Shown here piece after piece: positions 5,986-6,041 of a stretch of DNA of 6,041 nucleotides. How positions within the stretch are numbered: the first letter of the stretch is position 1; the number at the start of each line of letters is the position of its first letter. The position numbers were made by a program, and so were the translations under genes. Where the stretch lies: assembly GCA_014879765.1 (NCBI GenBank), contig JACSRL010000140.1:1-6041 (forward strand), written 5' to 3'. Below the pieces are notes generated by a model that was not told where the DNA came from, did not search any database, and saw only the letters and a list, made by a program, of their open reading frames with translations. This DNA is from Anaerolinea sp. (GTDB lineage Bacteria; Chloroflexota; Anaerolineae; JAAEKA01).

Positions 5986-6041
5986 GGGTGCGAACACGTG
6001 GATTGAGTAGGCTGCCGTATCGAAATCACGTGTTCGCACCC
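5986..6041. repeat. Perfect 15-bp inverted repeat at the window's end
   Basis: GGGTGCGAACACGTG (5986-6000) and CACGTGTTCGCACCC (6027-6041) are exact reverse complements around a 26-base spacer. A further ATT/AAT pairing (6002-6004 with 6024-6026) becomes possible if G6001 is bulged. Each arm contains the palindrome CACGTG. The first arm begins on the base right after the preceding hairpin. The right arm ends at the last base given, so the symmetry may continue outside. It could be a REP- or MITE-like element, a transposon end or an RNA hairpin. If the window end is a contig end, a multicopy repeat would explain an assembly break there. Confidence 0.7.

Noticed and set aside
4095..6029. A 644-codon open frame on the minus strand opposite the YfhO-family gene
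   Set aside because: Its product is low-complexity and rich in Q, R, G and A, as expected from reversing leucine- and alanine-rich membrane protein codons. It also runs through both 3' hairpins, and no known domain is seen.

Overview
The window is GC-rich, bacterial, and carries two complete plus-strand genes that overlap by one base. The 333 bases before them and the 102 bases after them are non-coding and full of repeats. The codon use (mostly G/C third positions), the style of the two proteins and the kinds of short repeats seen inside the genes suggest a Chloroflexota bacterium, Anaerolineae/Caldilineae-like. That placement is an inference from general familiarity, not from a search.

Layout. 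Bases 1-333 are visibly more AT-rich than the genes and contain no convincing gene. They hold a 22-bp direct repeat (80-101 and 283-304), each copy made of two 11-bp units sharing TTTGATGG, and between the copies a group of short palindromes (148-218). Bases 334-3411 encode a full-length type I restriction endonuclease subunit, HsdR (1025 aa, TTG start with a good ribosome-binding site). Its nuclease and helicase motifs all look intact. Its stop codon overlaps the ATG of the next gene (TGATG). Bases 3411-5939 encode an 842-aa multi-pass membrane protein of the YfhO family, which has a GT-C glycosyltransferase-like layout. After the stop, two hairpin-forming inverted repeats lie back to back (5952-5985 and 5986-6041); the second is a perfect 15-bp inverted repeat ending on the last base of the window.

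How the genes relate. HsdR supplies ATP-driven translocation and cleavage to a HsdR/HsdM/HsdS complex, but no methylase or specificity gene is present here. The YfhO-like protein has no evident link to restriction. The one-base overlap suggests translational coupling or a chance junction after insertion or deletion.

The most unusual signal is inside the genes. Three different short repeat-like sequences appear to have been absorbed in frame into variable loops: a 33-base palindrome (exactly 11 codons) in hsdR, and a hairpin-like repeat and a six-unit heptanucleotide tandem repeat (42 bases, 14 codons) in the membrane protein gene. This resembles palindromic elements that insert into coding sequence and add peptide segments while leaving the host protein readable.
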